Source of the DNA: a virus
Strand: one strand, 5' to 3'
Virus record (IMG/VR): IMGVR_UViG_3300009436_000111
Span: 1 to 24,022 of that record
Length of the DNA: 24,022 nucleotides
This document shows positions 15,700 to 24,022 of the stretch, in pieces. The position numbers and the translations under genes were made by a program. Each line of letters begins with the position of its first letter. Within the stretch, counting starts at the first letter, position 1. The notes under the pieces were generated by a model. That model worked only from the letters and a program-made list of their open reading frames with translations, ran no database searches and was not told where the DNA came from.

Positions 15700-17529
15700 A
15701 TGGCAGAATTAAAATTTTTAAGTACAATTAGAACGGGAGCAGAGTCTATTAAGGCTGATGCTAGAACTTATATTTCTAGGGTATACAATAGGGCTAACAC
15801 TTTGTTTACTTTAGCTTCACCGTTTGCACAGATAATAAGTGTACTATCAGAAATGATGGATCTTATTATGTATTATATTGAAGATTCTGTAGTAGAGCAA
15901 AACATATATACTGCACAACAACCGGAATCAATATATGGTATGGCACGATTGACAGGTCATGATGCGACAAGAGGGTTTGCTTCTACTGGTGAAATTATAT
16001 TTAGATGGAAGCCTGGTGCTGATATGGCAAAAATAGCAGGAAGTTTATTAAATATTAATGGTAGATCAGAAATTAAATTTGATGCTAACGGAATGACATA
16101 TACTTTATTAAATTCTGTTGAATTATTTGAATTAGAAAAAACAAATTATAACGCATTTAAAAGTGCAATAATTCAAGGTAAATTTGAATCACAAACCGTG
16201 ACTTCTAACGGTGAAAAATTACAATCATTTAACATTAATACTGGTGGAATCACTGATCACAGTAAAGTTACCGTAAGTGTTAATGGTGAACAGTGGACGA
16301 AACATGAATCACTTTATGATCTGTTATCTGATGAGAAGGCGTATTTAATTAAAACAGGTATTAGCGGAGGTTTGGATCTTTATTTTGGAAATGGAAGTTT
16401 TGGAATGGTGCCACCTAATGGTGCTAGTATTAAAGTAGAATATGTAAAACATTCTGGAATTGCTGGTAATTTAGATGATTCACCTGATTTAACTATTAAG
16501 TGGGATGCAACTGGTTATGATTCTAATGGAACAGAACATGATTTAAATGAATTCTTAGATGTAACTGTTACATCATCTCCAAAAATGGGTAGCGATAGAG
16601 AGAATACTCAATTTACAAAAATAATGACACCACTTGCAAGTAAATCATTTGTATTAGCTACACCCGATAACTATGAATACTTTCTGTCAAGATACAATAT
16701 GTTCTCTTATATAGATGCATATAACACAACTGACGATCAATATTTAGATGACGATAATGTTATTTATATATTTGCAGTGCCAGATGTTAATAAGAAGTTA
16801 GCTAAAAATCAAGATTACTTTACTGTACCACAAGAAGAAATGTTCTTTGATCAAGGTGAGTATGATGCAATGTATAAGGTTTTAGAAGACAGTGGTCAAC
16901 AAATGGTAACAACTGAAGTTGTTTTTGTTAGGCCGAAAATAAGAAAATATAGTATTGATATTAATATTAGATTCTTTGAGGGCTATACTAAGGATGAGAT
17001 TTACACAGCGGTAAGAGAGAGAATGTCTACATACTTACTAAATATAACGAGAAGAGATAAACTGCCTAAGTCTGATATTATTTATATCTTAGAAGAGGTT
17101 GCAGGTATTGACGCCGTGAATGTTAGATTTATTTCAGAGACGGAAGAGACTGCAAGAAGACTTGGTTATTATGAATCAATTACTACTACAGTAGTTCCAC
17201 AAGAACCAGTAACATTGGAAACTGTAGGAAATGGAAAACAAAAATATGTTTTCTTTAAGAAAATAGAGGATGTAAAAGTGGTTCCAGTTGATGAAAATAC
17301 TGTTATTCCTCCTAAGGTAAAAGGATTAGATCAATGGGGTGATATTATAATGGAAAAAGAAGAAGTTGCTGTTTTTAGAGGCGGATGGTTAGATAGAGAT
17401 GGTGACGTCATGGAAGACGATGTATTAATTAACGCTGAAGCTGCGGTAAGTATAAACTTTGAAGCAGATCCTGTACCTAGAACAATATACACTAGGGTAC
17501 AAGCTGGAAATAGAAAGGCACTTAAATAA
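15700..17529 (+). CDS. baseplate wedge protein, gp6/gpJ-like (Baseplate_J family)
   Basis: This 609-residue protein (T4 gp6: 660) has an N-terminal helical part (ARTYISRVYNRANTLFTLAS, SEMMDLIMYYIEDSV). A central Baseplate_J signature reads YFGNGSFGMVPPNGASIKVEY at about residues 228-248 and continues HSGIAGN. A C-terminal domain carries LPKSDIIYILEEVAGIDAVNV near 455-475. The Y/FG-x-G-x-F-G then P-P-x-G-x-x-I-x-V-x-Y pattern is typical of this family, which dimerises to form the iris of the wedge that triggers sheath contraction. It follows gp25 directly and its stop overlaps the next start (TAATG). The call is strong. Confidence 0.85.
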   Translation: MAELKFLSTIRTGAESIKADARTYISRVYNRANTLFTLASPFAQIISVLSEMMDLIMYYIEDSVVEQNIYTAQQPESIYGMARLTGHDATRGFASTGEIIFRWKPGADMAKIAGSLLNINGRSEIKFDANGMTYTLLNSVELFELEKTNYNAFKSAIIQGKFESQTVTSNGEKLQSFNINTGGITDHSKVTVSVNGEQWTKHESLYDLLSDEKAYLIKTGISGGLDLYFGNGSFGMVPPNGASIKVEYVKHSGIAGNLDDSPDLTIKWDATGYDSNGTEHDLNEFLDVTVTSSPKMGSDRENTQFTKIMTPLASKSFVLATPDNYEYFLSRYNMFSYIDAYNTTDDQYLDDDNVIYIFAVPDVNKKLAKNQDYFTVPQEEMFFDQGEYDAMYKVLEDSGQQMVTTEVVFVRPKIRKYSIDINIRFFEGYTKDEIYTAVRERMSTYLLNITRRDKLPKSDIIYILEEVAGIDAVNVRFISETEETARRLGYYESITTTVVPQEPVTLETVGNGKQKYVFFKKIEDVKVVPVDENTVIPPKVKGLDQWGDIIMEKEEVAVFRGGWLDRDGDVMEDDVLINAEAAVSINFEADPVPRTIYTRVQAGNRKALK

Positions 17530-17813
17530 TGGGTTTATTTACAAATTTATTTAACTATAGACAACGTAGAAGATACGATTCTGTTAAATCTAGAAAGGAT
17601 GATAGATTACATACGGGATTTAACTACGATGATGAGTTAGCTCCAGGGGAATTTATTAGCAGATCTTTGTCTGGTCACATTCAAAGAAATCAAACCATGC
17701 AACATTTTTTAATATTCTTAGATGACGCATTAAAGAATTTATTAAAAGGCGCAAGATATTTAAATAATTTTAAAAATTATACCGTTGACGAAAACACAAA
17801 GAAAACCAAATAA
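17529..17813 (+). CDS. small conserved-position protein between gp6-like and gp7-like genes, 94 aa
   Basis: This basic protein (MGLFTNLFNYRQRRRYDSVKSRKDD at the N-terminus) has a helix-like middle (NQTMQHFLIFLDDALKNLLKG) and is linked at both ends by TAATG stop/start overlaps, so translation of the gp6-like, 94-aa and gp7-like genes is coupled. A small wedge component or assembly helper is plausible from position, but the family is unrecognised. There is no transmembrane segment. Confidence 0.65.
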   Translation: MGLFTNLFNYRQRRRYDSVKSRKDDRLHTGFNYDDELAPGEFISRSLSGHIQRNQTMQHFLIFLDDALKNLLKGARYLNNFKNYTVDENTKKTK

Positions 17814-20557
17814 TGTACGATAATTTAAGATTTTTTAAAGGATTAGAATATGATTTAAACTTCGTAAAGGATAACTCTGATGTTTATCAAGGAACCGTAC
17901 ATTTATCTGAGGTTTCTACTGGTTTATACGAAACTATTAATTTATTTATATTAGAAGAGTGTGAATTATTCGGAGACCCTATTATAAATTTCCCAGTATC
18001 TGAAACACCAGACAACGATAAATTTATATTTGAATGGAGTGAAGATACTAGATTTGGTAGTAAAGATATTACACTATATAATGTAGATCATTCTGGAAAT
18101 CTTCCAGTAATTAAAGAGTTAAAATCTCAAACTATTGATCTAATAGATTTTAGTAAAGTTGCGGTATTCAATGACGGTACTAAAGCACTGTGGGAACAAG
18201 ATAGTACAGCTATTCAAATTAATATAGCATTAAATTCATTAAAAGCTGGGCCACATGTTAGAAACTTACACGTTTATCATAGTGCGGCGGGTGTAAAAAC
18301 ACTTATAGCGGATATTGAAGTTTATGGTGAAGTAGTTGCTGAAGATGAAAGAACTAAAATTCTTCTTCAAAATTTTGGGGCTACATTGGACGAATCTGAT
18401 TTTATGTTATTCAAGGATCATGACATTAGTGAAATGTCACCTGATTATAAATTACTGAATAAGAAAAGAAAGGAATTGCTTTTAGAATTACACAATATAA
18501 AACCGTTTGTTGGTACATATAAAGCAATATTAAATGCAATAGATTTCTTTGGTTATGATAAAATAACATTAAAGGAATACTGGTTAAATGTTAATAATTC
18601 TGTTAAGAACTTTGGTAAATTATTTGCAGTTCCAGTTCCTAACTCGTCTGTTAGAGGTGAAAACACTAGAAAGAAATTAGCGTTTAAGCTTCCTTCTAGT
18701 ACAATGAAAAAAACTAGTAAGTTTAGTCTTGTATACAGGTTAAACGAGCCTAATGGAACGTTTGATCATTGGGATATTCCTAATGTTGATGAGGTTTTTG
18801 ATTATACACCAGAAGAAGTACTTATTAAACTATATGGTTTAAAGGCAAAGTTACAAAAAGATTATTTACCACTTCAAGCAAAAATTATAGATATTACTGC
18901 TGAAGGAGATTATTTCGCTCAAAGAAATATAAACGTATGGAATATTCAAAACGGTATTGATTTCTTTAGTGAAGGGCATAATATTAAGTTTAATGTATTT
19001 CCTAACGATAGACAGTTATTTATAGAAGACATGTCAATGGTCTTAAAACCATCGCTTGATCAAAATAATGATTCCAGTAATTATAATTTATTTTTAAATA
19101 CTAAAAGTGGACAAGAGCATACGTTAACCCCAAATAATAGAACAGAATTAAAGAGTATATTTAGAGAGTTTTATGAAACATATCATAATCAAGAATTATA
19201 TTCTTATAATCCTAATATTCCAATTGGATGTCCTGTATTATTAGACGGTACAGAATCGTTTGATGATATTTGGGACGAGGCTAAATTTACTTGGGAAGAT
19301 GCTCACAATCCAAATGATACATTGTTAGTTACATGGAATGATTGGTGGAAAACATGGGTTTATGAAATAGAGTGGATTGTTACAAGTAAAAATAAAGGGT
19401 ATAACCAGACTTATAGAGGTGCGATAGATGATTATTTGATCCTTCCGTTGATATTACCGCATAATGACATATATACTGTCGAGATGAGAACATATGATCT
19501 CTTTGGACACAGATCTCATTATAGAATGAAAGATCTAATAGATGTAAAACTTAAAAATCTAGAATTATATGGCATATATAAGTGGCTAGAAGATGATTCA
19601 TGGGATAATAAAGATTTGCCATGGCAAAAATCAGGTGGTTATTGGAATCAACCTCAAGATAATGTAACAACTATCGATGATGATATTGCTACTCTTTATT
19701 TAACATTAGACAGAGCCAATTACATTCATTTTGAAGAGGATCAAGGTGTTAGATTTTCAACTGTTAGTAGATATTTAGATATTTATTCTGAAACTGCATA
19801 TAGTGAAACTACTGGACCATATACATGGGACGAATCAACTTTTGATTGGAAAGACACTGAACATTTAGCGTGGCATTTCATGAGAGTTGGACCTGATTTA
19901 ACTTCTAGTTTTAAAATAAACGATATACAACAAGGTGACACCTTAGTAATAACACACAAAGATCCAAAAACTGGAGAAATAAGCACAGGATCTCATCAAA
20001 TAGTTAATGCTACGCCAACTACATTTAATGATGTAAACGGTTGGACTCAAATAATGAATGAATTACAACAAAGTGAGGACTATGTTATTAGTAAATTTAA
20101 TTATAATGCAATATTTGAAGATTCTGACGATAATGATGTAAGCGATGTTTTTAAATTTATATTAGTTGTAGGAAAAGAATACTCAAAAACTTATGATTTT
20201 GAAGATGCTTCAATAATAAAAATTAATAATTCATCAAACGCTAATATTAGTGGTGAAATTCACGTACAACATTATAATCCAACATGGGACGACACCAGAG
20301 TATTTAATGATTATGCAGAGGTTGAAAGGTCTACACATGTTACGTTTTCAACAGATATTTCTAGATTTCCTGGAAGTAAAAATGCTAAATGGACTATCAC
20401 AAATATAACTAACCCAAAAATCACTGATATATACTATAATAATATGTGGCTTACATATATCTTTAAAGAACCTGGGTACTACAATATTCAGCTAGAAACT
20501 GAAGATACAAATGGAAATAAAAACCTTGTAAATAGGAACATGTTAAAAGTAAAATAA
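17813..20557 (+). CDS. baseplate wedge protein, gp7/gpI-like, with Trp-rich and Ig-like segments, 914 aa
   Basis: Near residues 225-250, NIKPFVGTYKAILNAIDFFG and YDKITLKEYW form the helix-turn motif of tail protein I/gp7 (G-T-x-x-A-I, then a G and E-Y-W). This is the part that in wedges packs against gp6. The length is close to T4 gp7 (1032 aa). The second half is Trp-rich: clusters around residues 483-520 (TWEDAHN, TWNDWWKTWVYEIEWIV), 592-617 and 670-690. The C-terminal 85 residues (about 830-914) look like an Ig/PKD-type domain (YIFKEPGYYNIQLETED). It starts within the stop of the 94-aa gene (TAATG). The gp7 assignment rests mainly on position and the N-terminal motif. Confidence 0.65.
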   Translation: MYDNLRFFKGLEYDLNFVKDNSDVYQGTVHLSEVSTGLYETINLFILEECELFGDPIINFPVSETPDNDKFIFEWSEDTRFGSKDITLYNVDHSGNLPVIKELKSQTIDLIDFSKVAVFNDGTKALWEQDSTAIQINIALNSLKAGPHVRNLHVYHSAAGVKTLIADIEVYGEVVAEDERTKILLQNFGATLDESDFMLFKDHDISEMSPDYKLLNKKRKELLLELHNIKPFVGTYKAILNAIDFFGYDKITLKEYWLNVNNSVKNFGKLFAVPVPNSSVRGENTRKKLAFKLPSSTMKKTSKFSLVYRLNEPNGTFDHWDIPNVDEVFDYTPEEVLIKLYGLKAKLQKDYLPLQAKIIDITAEGDYFAQRNINVWNIQNGIDFFSEGHNIKFNVFPNDRQLFIEDMSMVLKPSLDQNNDSSNYNLFLNTKSGQEHTLTPNNRTELKSIFREFYETYHNQELYSYNPNIPIGCPVLLDGTESFDDIWDEAKFTWEDAHNPNDTLLVTWNDWWKTWVYEIEWIVTSKNKGYNQTYRGAIDDYLILPLILPHNDIYTVEMRTYDLFGHRSHYRMKDLIDVKLKNLELYGIYKWLEDDSWDNKDLPWQKSGGYWNQPQDNVTTIDDDIATLYLTLDRANYIHFEEDQGVRFSTVSRYLDIYSETAYSETTGPYTWDESTFDWKDTEHLAWHFMRVGPDLTSSFKINDIQQGDTLVITHKDPKTGEISTGSHQIVNATPTTFNDVNGWTQIMNELQQSEDYVISKFNYNAIFEDSDDNDVSDVFKFILVVGKEYSKTYDFEDASIIKINNSSNANISGEIHVQHYNPTWDDTRVFNDYAEVERSTHVTFSTDISRFPGSKNAKWTITNITNPKITDIYYNNMWLTYIFKEPGYYNIQLETEDTNGNKNLVNRNMLKVK

Positions 20558-20571
20558 TAAAAACAATAAAA

Positions 20572-21138
20572 ATGGCAAACATTACTGAAATTTTAGGAAC
20601 TGATTCAGTTTCTTCATCGAGACCGATCATCAATAGCAACTTTGAGTTGTTAAATGATGAGTTAGCATCTGTTACGGCCTTGTTAAACCCAACTACCTTA
20701 ACTTTAAGTGGAATCGCTAGCGTATCTACTTCATCATTAACTGTTACACAAAACGGTGCTAACTTATTGGTGGTAAATAATTTAGGTGCCGCGTTTAGCA
20801 ATGCTGCAATTTTTAATTCATCCGTAAAAATAGATGGAGATTTAGTAAAAAGCGGAGTTTTAGGAACTGCTGCTACACCAACAACACAAGTTACACCAGT
20901 TTCAATAACTGCGGTTACTTACTTTATTGATAGTCACTTTACATTACCGGAAGCGGCAGATGGACAAGAGGTAACAATTGTTAATGTTGACGGTAGTTCT
21001 AAATCAGTGTTATCTGGTACAGGAGCTACTTTAGGTGCTACATCAATCACACTCGAAGGATTAAACTCAACAGTTACATTAAGATGTTTTGATAATAAAT
21101 GGTATATCATCTCATCACACAACACAACAATAGTATAA
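20572..21138 (+). CDS. probable tail-fibre or baseplate-periphery protein, 188 aa
   Basis: The N-terminus (MANITEILGTDSVSSSRPII then NSNFELLNDELASV) is the kind of anchor seen in phage fibre proteins. It is followed by Thr/Ser/Asn-rich repeats (SGIASVSTSSLTVTQNG) and a compact beta C-terminus (LPEAADGQEVTIVNVDG, TVTLRCFDNKWYIISSHN) of the kind that closes trimeric fibres. The gene starts 14 bases after the gp7-like gene. In T4 the genes after gp7 (8 to 12) encode baseplate-periphery and short-fibre proteins, which fits the position. Direct homology was not identified. Confidence 0.6.
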   Translation: MANITEILGTDSVSSSRPIINSNFELLNDELASVTALLNPTTLTLSGIASVSTSSLTVTQNGANLLVVNNLGAAFSNAAIFNSSVKIDGDLVKSGVLGTAATPTTQVTPVSITAVTYFIDSHFTLPEAADGQEVTIVNVDGSSKSVLSGTGATLGATSITLEGLNSTVTLRCFDNKWYIISSHNTTIV

Positions 21139-21156
21139 ACAAAACTTAAAGAATAG

Positions 21157-23094
21157 ATGGCAACTCCTCTAGTTAGAATACCGCAGCCAATGGGCGGCAC
21201 AATGTATGCTTTCGCATCTTCTGCGAGAGACATGACTAGGGCTTTTAATAGTTCAGATTTAAATTTTGAGTTTAGTAAATACGCTTTATTAGATCTTCCA
21301 GATTTTACTGATTCTGTTAATGGTTCTAACACGATAGATTTTGAATTAAATCTTAAACAACCTTCAGGTGATGGATATATTGCTGGAATGCCCAATGTGG
21401 ATTTTGCACAAACATTCCAAAATTATGCACTTAACTTAGAAGAGCTGTTGTTAAAAGACGATGATTATGATCCAATAATATTGCAATCAGATTCTGAAAA
21501 GATATTTTTTAAGTGGTTAAGTTCTTTAGGTGCAGTAGATTTTATTGCAGCTGATTCTAACCAAACACTTGTTGGTAATTATACCGAAAAAGTTAATGGT
21601 ACATTTGCTAGTGATAACTATGATAGAGTTGTTAAATATTTAGGAACAATAGATGCTGAAAATGATGTTGCATATCAAGGTAACACATATCACGAAGTCT
21701 ATATTAATGTACCTACTTCAGTGGGTTATACTCCAACTGTTTTATTTAAACCAACAAATTATAACACAACTGCAACAAAATTATACGCAAGTGATTATGT
21801 AGAGGGCAGAGAGGGACAAACACACCCTGATCCAAACATAAACATGAATACTGTTGTTGATGAATATACGTCAAGCAGTGGAGCTTATTATAATATTCAA
21901 ACTAATGCTACTAATAGCGTTGGAATTAATTTCGATGCAACTGCATATGAAGAAATTAACAATGACGTTGAAGTAGAATCATTGTTAGATTTTGCTAAAA
22001 AAGGACAAAGGTTTACGTTTAATGCCATCCTTGTATACTATGATATTTATAGCGAATCTATTTCTGCGAATAGAGCAACTAACTTATATGGAATATTAAT
22101 TTTGGATGATATACAGGATGCTTATGGGCCTGGTTCTAAAATTAACGAACAAATTAAATTTAAACCAAACGAAGTTACAGGTTTAAATGGTAATGCATTT
22201 TCTTTAAAATTAAATCTTAAATTTAATTCTTCATTAGATAATGTTGGTGTAGAAACAAGTGTAAATGATTTTACAACATTCTCTATGGATTTATTCATGG
22301 ACACAACAACTGCCCTTGAAAATGCAACCGAATTATTAATACAAGCTAATAATAGATATGCTGCTATTGTAGAAAGATTAAATTCTATAGAAAATATTGT
22401 TTCTTCTACTGAAGACACAACTGCTTTATCAAAAAAGGTTAAAGTATTAGAAGATGATTTTCAAAGTAGTTCTCTTCAATTAGCGGACTCAAATTCTCTT
22501 TTAGAATTAATAACTAAAGCACATGCTAAAATTAATTCTTTAATTGATGGGACTATTCCAGTAGAATTACAATACAACACAGATATTATATTTGCTGGAA
22601 AAGGTACAGAAGTTGATAAAACTATTCCTAATAAAATTAAAATTGACAGCACAGTTGATGGTTATACACTAAATAGCCCATACCTGTGGAATATAGCAGC
22701 AAGAACAATCGCTACTAAATTATCTACAGCAACTCAATTTGATGCAGGAGTAGCGGGGAACGGATCTTCTAAATTTGCAATTTGGTCTAGACTTGAAGAG
22801 TTTTCAAACAGATTAAGTTTAAAAGGATTATTCTCATCTGAGCCTGAAAGTGACCTTAATATATACATTGACGATAGTTTAGTTTCGTGGAAAAACGGAC
22901 AAACTTTCAAAATTACATTTGATGAAATAAATATGTCAGGAAATAATATTAAATTTTGGACAAACTCAGTTGGAGGTTTTGATCAATTAATATTTAATGT
23001 TGACTCAACTCAATTAATAACAAATAAACCATATATTGAATTAGTGTGTATTGATTACGCTAACTATCAATTTGAAGCCGATATTTTAAGATAA
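21157..23094 (+). CDS. probable virion structural protein (baseplate periphery/fibre) with coiled coil, 645 aa
   Basis: The N-terminus, MATPLVRIPQPMGGTMYAFA then SSARDMTRAFNSSDLNFEFS, resembles the start of virion proteins in marine T4-like phages as I recall. The middle is beta-rich and Asn/Thr/Tyr-rich. Residues about 382-467 form a heptad-like helix (YAAIVERLNSIENIVSS, LSKKVKVLEDDF), indicating a trimeric or dimeric stalk. The C-terminal 175 residues are beta-rich again (FAIWSRLEEF, FKITFDEINM). The gene is 18 bases after the 188-aa gene and one base before the next start. There is no enzymatic motif; the functional call is positional. Confidence 0.6.
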   Translation: MATPLVRIPQPMGGTMYAFASSARDMTRAFNSSDLNFEFSKYALLDLPDFTDSVNGSNTIDFELNLKQPSGDGYIAGMPNVDFAQTFQNYALNLEELLLKDDDYDPIILQSDSEKIFFKWLSSLGAVDFIAADSNQTLVGNYTEKVNGTFASDNYDRVVKYLGTIDAENDVAYQGNTYHEVYINVPTSVGYTPTVLFKPTNYNTTATKLYASDYVEGREGQTHPDPNINMNTVVDEYTSSSGAYYNIQTNATNSVGINFDATAYEEINNDVEVESLLDFAKKGQRFTFNAILVYYDIYSESISANRATNLYGILILDDIQDAYGPGSKINEQIKFKPNEVTGLNGNAFSLKLNLKFNSSLDNVGVETSVNDFTTFSMDLFMDTTTALENATELLIQANNRYAAIVERLNSIENIVSSTEDTTALSKKVKVLEDDFQSSSLQLADSNSLLELITKAHAKINSLIDGTIPVELQYNTDIIFAGKGTEVDKTIPNKIKIDSTVDGYTLNSPYLWNIAARTIATKLSTATQFDAGVAGNGSSKFAIWSRLEEFSNRLSLKGLFSSEPESDLNIYIDDSLVSWKNGQTFKITFDEINMSGNNIKFWTNSVGGFDQLIFNVDSTQLITNKPYIELVCIDYANYQFEADILR

Positions 23095-23095
23095 T

Positions 23096-24022
23096 ATGAA
23101 TACTAATAACTCTATTTCTAATTCGCTCAAGAAACTACTTGAAATTAATTCAAATTCTTTAAAGACATTTGAAAGAATTAATGAGGCGATAACTACAGAT
23201 CAAAAAGACGTACCTCTTGAATTACTAACTGAAGATGGAACCAAAACGGTTTATGTGCCTTCATTTGGTTACATGAAAAGAGAATTAGAAAGATTAGATG
23301 TTAATTTAAAATCTTTAGCGGGTTTAGGAAAGGGAAATACTAGGATTAAATTGCCAGATGGCACATATCAAAGTATTATTACAACACGATTAAAAACTCC
23401 TGCAAATGACATAACTAGTTTTGTTAGACCAGTTAATTTTGGTACAAAACCTAATTATTTCTTTGAAGACTTTTTAAATCCTTTACTTACAACCAGTATT
23501 AATGTTAGTGGGCAAATTCCAAATGAAACTGAAAGAGTTTTAGTAAAACGAATTTTATTTGATTCTACAAGCGCAGTCACTGTTGAATATTTTAATACTA
23601 ATTTTAAAAACAAAGAAAACCTAGACTATAACACTGTAATTAGAGATATTGCAAATAATAGCCTAACATATATATTAGATGAAGATACTCGTGATCTTCC
23701 ATATAGAACAGCACAATTTACTGGTAAATTCGATGTGTTAAAAATTAGTAATTCTAAAAGAGAAGTTTTAGTTGATGGTGTTACTAAAAAGAAAGCTATA
23801 AAATTATATACGATAGATTCTTTAACGTACTCTGATTCTAACAAGGATCTAAAAGATACTGAAGCACTTAAAGTTGGAGATGAACTTATGGTTCAAAGCG
23901 GTGCTAGAAATACCAGGTATAAAATAACTAGAATTGATGGTTCGACTAATCAGGTTGAACTATTAATAGTAGAAGGATATGAATCTATTAAGATTGGTGC
24001 TAATCAGCTGGGCATATATATA
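23096..24022 (+). CDS. structural protein, 3'-truncated by window edge (309 codons visible)
   Basis: The frame is open from the ATG at 23096 to the last base of the window, with no stop codon, so the gene continues to the right. It begins MNTNNSISNSLKKLLEINSN with a helical segment to about residue 35. Beta-rich sequence follows (VPLELLTEDGTKTVYVPSFG, RIKLPDGTYQSIITTRLK, FDVLKISNSKREVLVDG), suggesting a large baseplate or fibre protein. The start is one base after the upstream stop and the leader is taagataat before ATG. The product is not recognised. Confidence 0.65.
   Translation, partial: MNTNNSISNSLKKLLEINSNSLKTFERINEAITTDQKDVPLELLTEDGTKTVYVPSFGYMKRELERLDVNLKSLAGLGKGNTRIKLPDGTYQSIITTRLKTPANDITSFVRPVNFGTKPNYFFEDFLNPLLTTSINVSGQIPNETERVLVKRILFDSTSAVTVEYFNTNFKNKENLDYNTVIRDIANNSLTYILDEDTRDLPYRTAQFTGKFDVLKISNSKREVLVDGVTKKKAIKLYTIDSLTYSDSNKDLKDTEALKVGDELMVQSGARNTRYKITRIDGSTNQVELLIVEGYESIKIGANQLGIYI

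Overview
The window is an AT-rich, densely packed stretch of a tailed-phage (Caudoviricetes, contractile-tail/myovirus-type) genome. All genes are on the plus strand, with stop/start overlaps or gaps of a few bases. It covers the baseplate and tail-fibre part of the late structural region. No canonical Shine-Dalgarno sequence precedes the starts; leaders are A/T-rich instead (typically taaaataaATG-like). Together with an Asn/Arg/Tyr-rich repeat protein at the left edge, this suggests a phage of Bacteroidota, probably Flavobacteriia. The host assignment is inference.

Layout. (1) 1-467: 3' part of a repeat-rich protein entering from the left. (2) 479-3006: five or six short, overlapping genes of unknown function. 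(3) 3061-9960: a baseplate core set: a large protein with a tail-tube-cap-like C-terminal segment, a LysM-type (gp53/gpX-like) protein, a gp27-like hub with a (PEPT)5 linker and an added beta domain, a second probable tube-fold baseplate protein, and a gp5/gpV-like OB-fold spike without lysozyme domain. (4) 9963-11762: a 599-residue unknown protein with a hydrophobic Pro-rich C-terminus. (5) 11809-14459: an insert of two non-structural-looking genes, an S1-like protein with four S1 domains and an amidoligase-like enzyme fused to a beta-helix-like repeat. (6) 14461-20557: a neck-like structural protein, then the wedge genes gp25-like, gp6/gpJ-like, a 94-residue protein and gp7/gpI-like. (7) 20572-24022: fibre or baseplate-periphery proteins, the last running off the right edge.

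The structural genes would build the hub-spike complex (27-like plus 5-like), the tube-initiating cap and the wedges (25/6/7/53-like) of a contractile baseplate. The S1-like protein may help translate the SD-less phage mRNAs. The amidoligase could make an amide/peptide-type modification, possibly on a virion protein; this is the most novel-looking locus.

Only three intergenic gaps exceed 40 bp (3007-3060, 11763-11808, 13096-13148), and each contains GATATATA 21-28 bases before the next start, a candidate promoter or regulatory element. No gene-free stretch exceeds 60 bases. I saw no tRNA or rRNA genes, CRISPR arrays, insertion sequences, attachment sites or convincing terminators.
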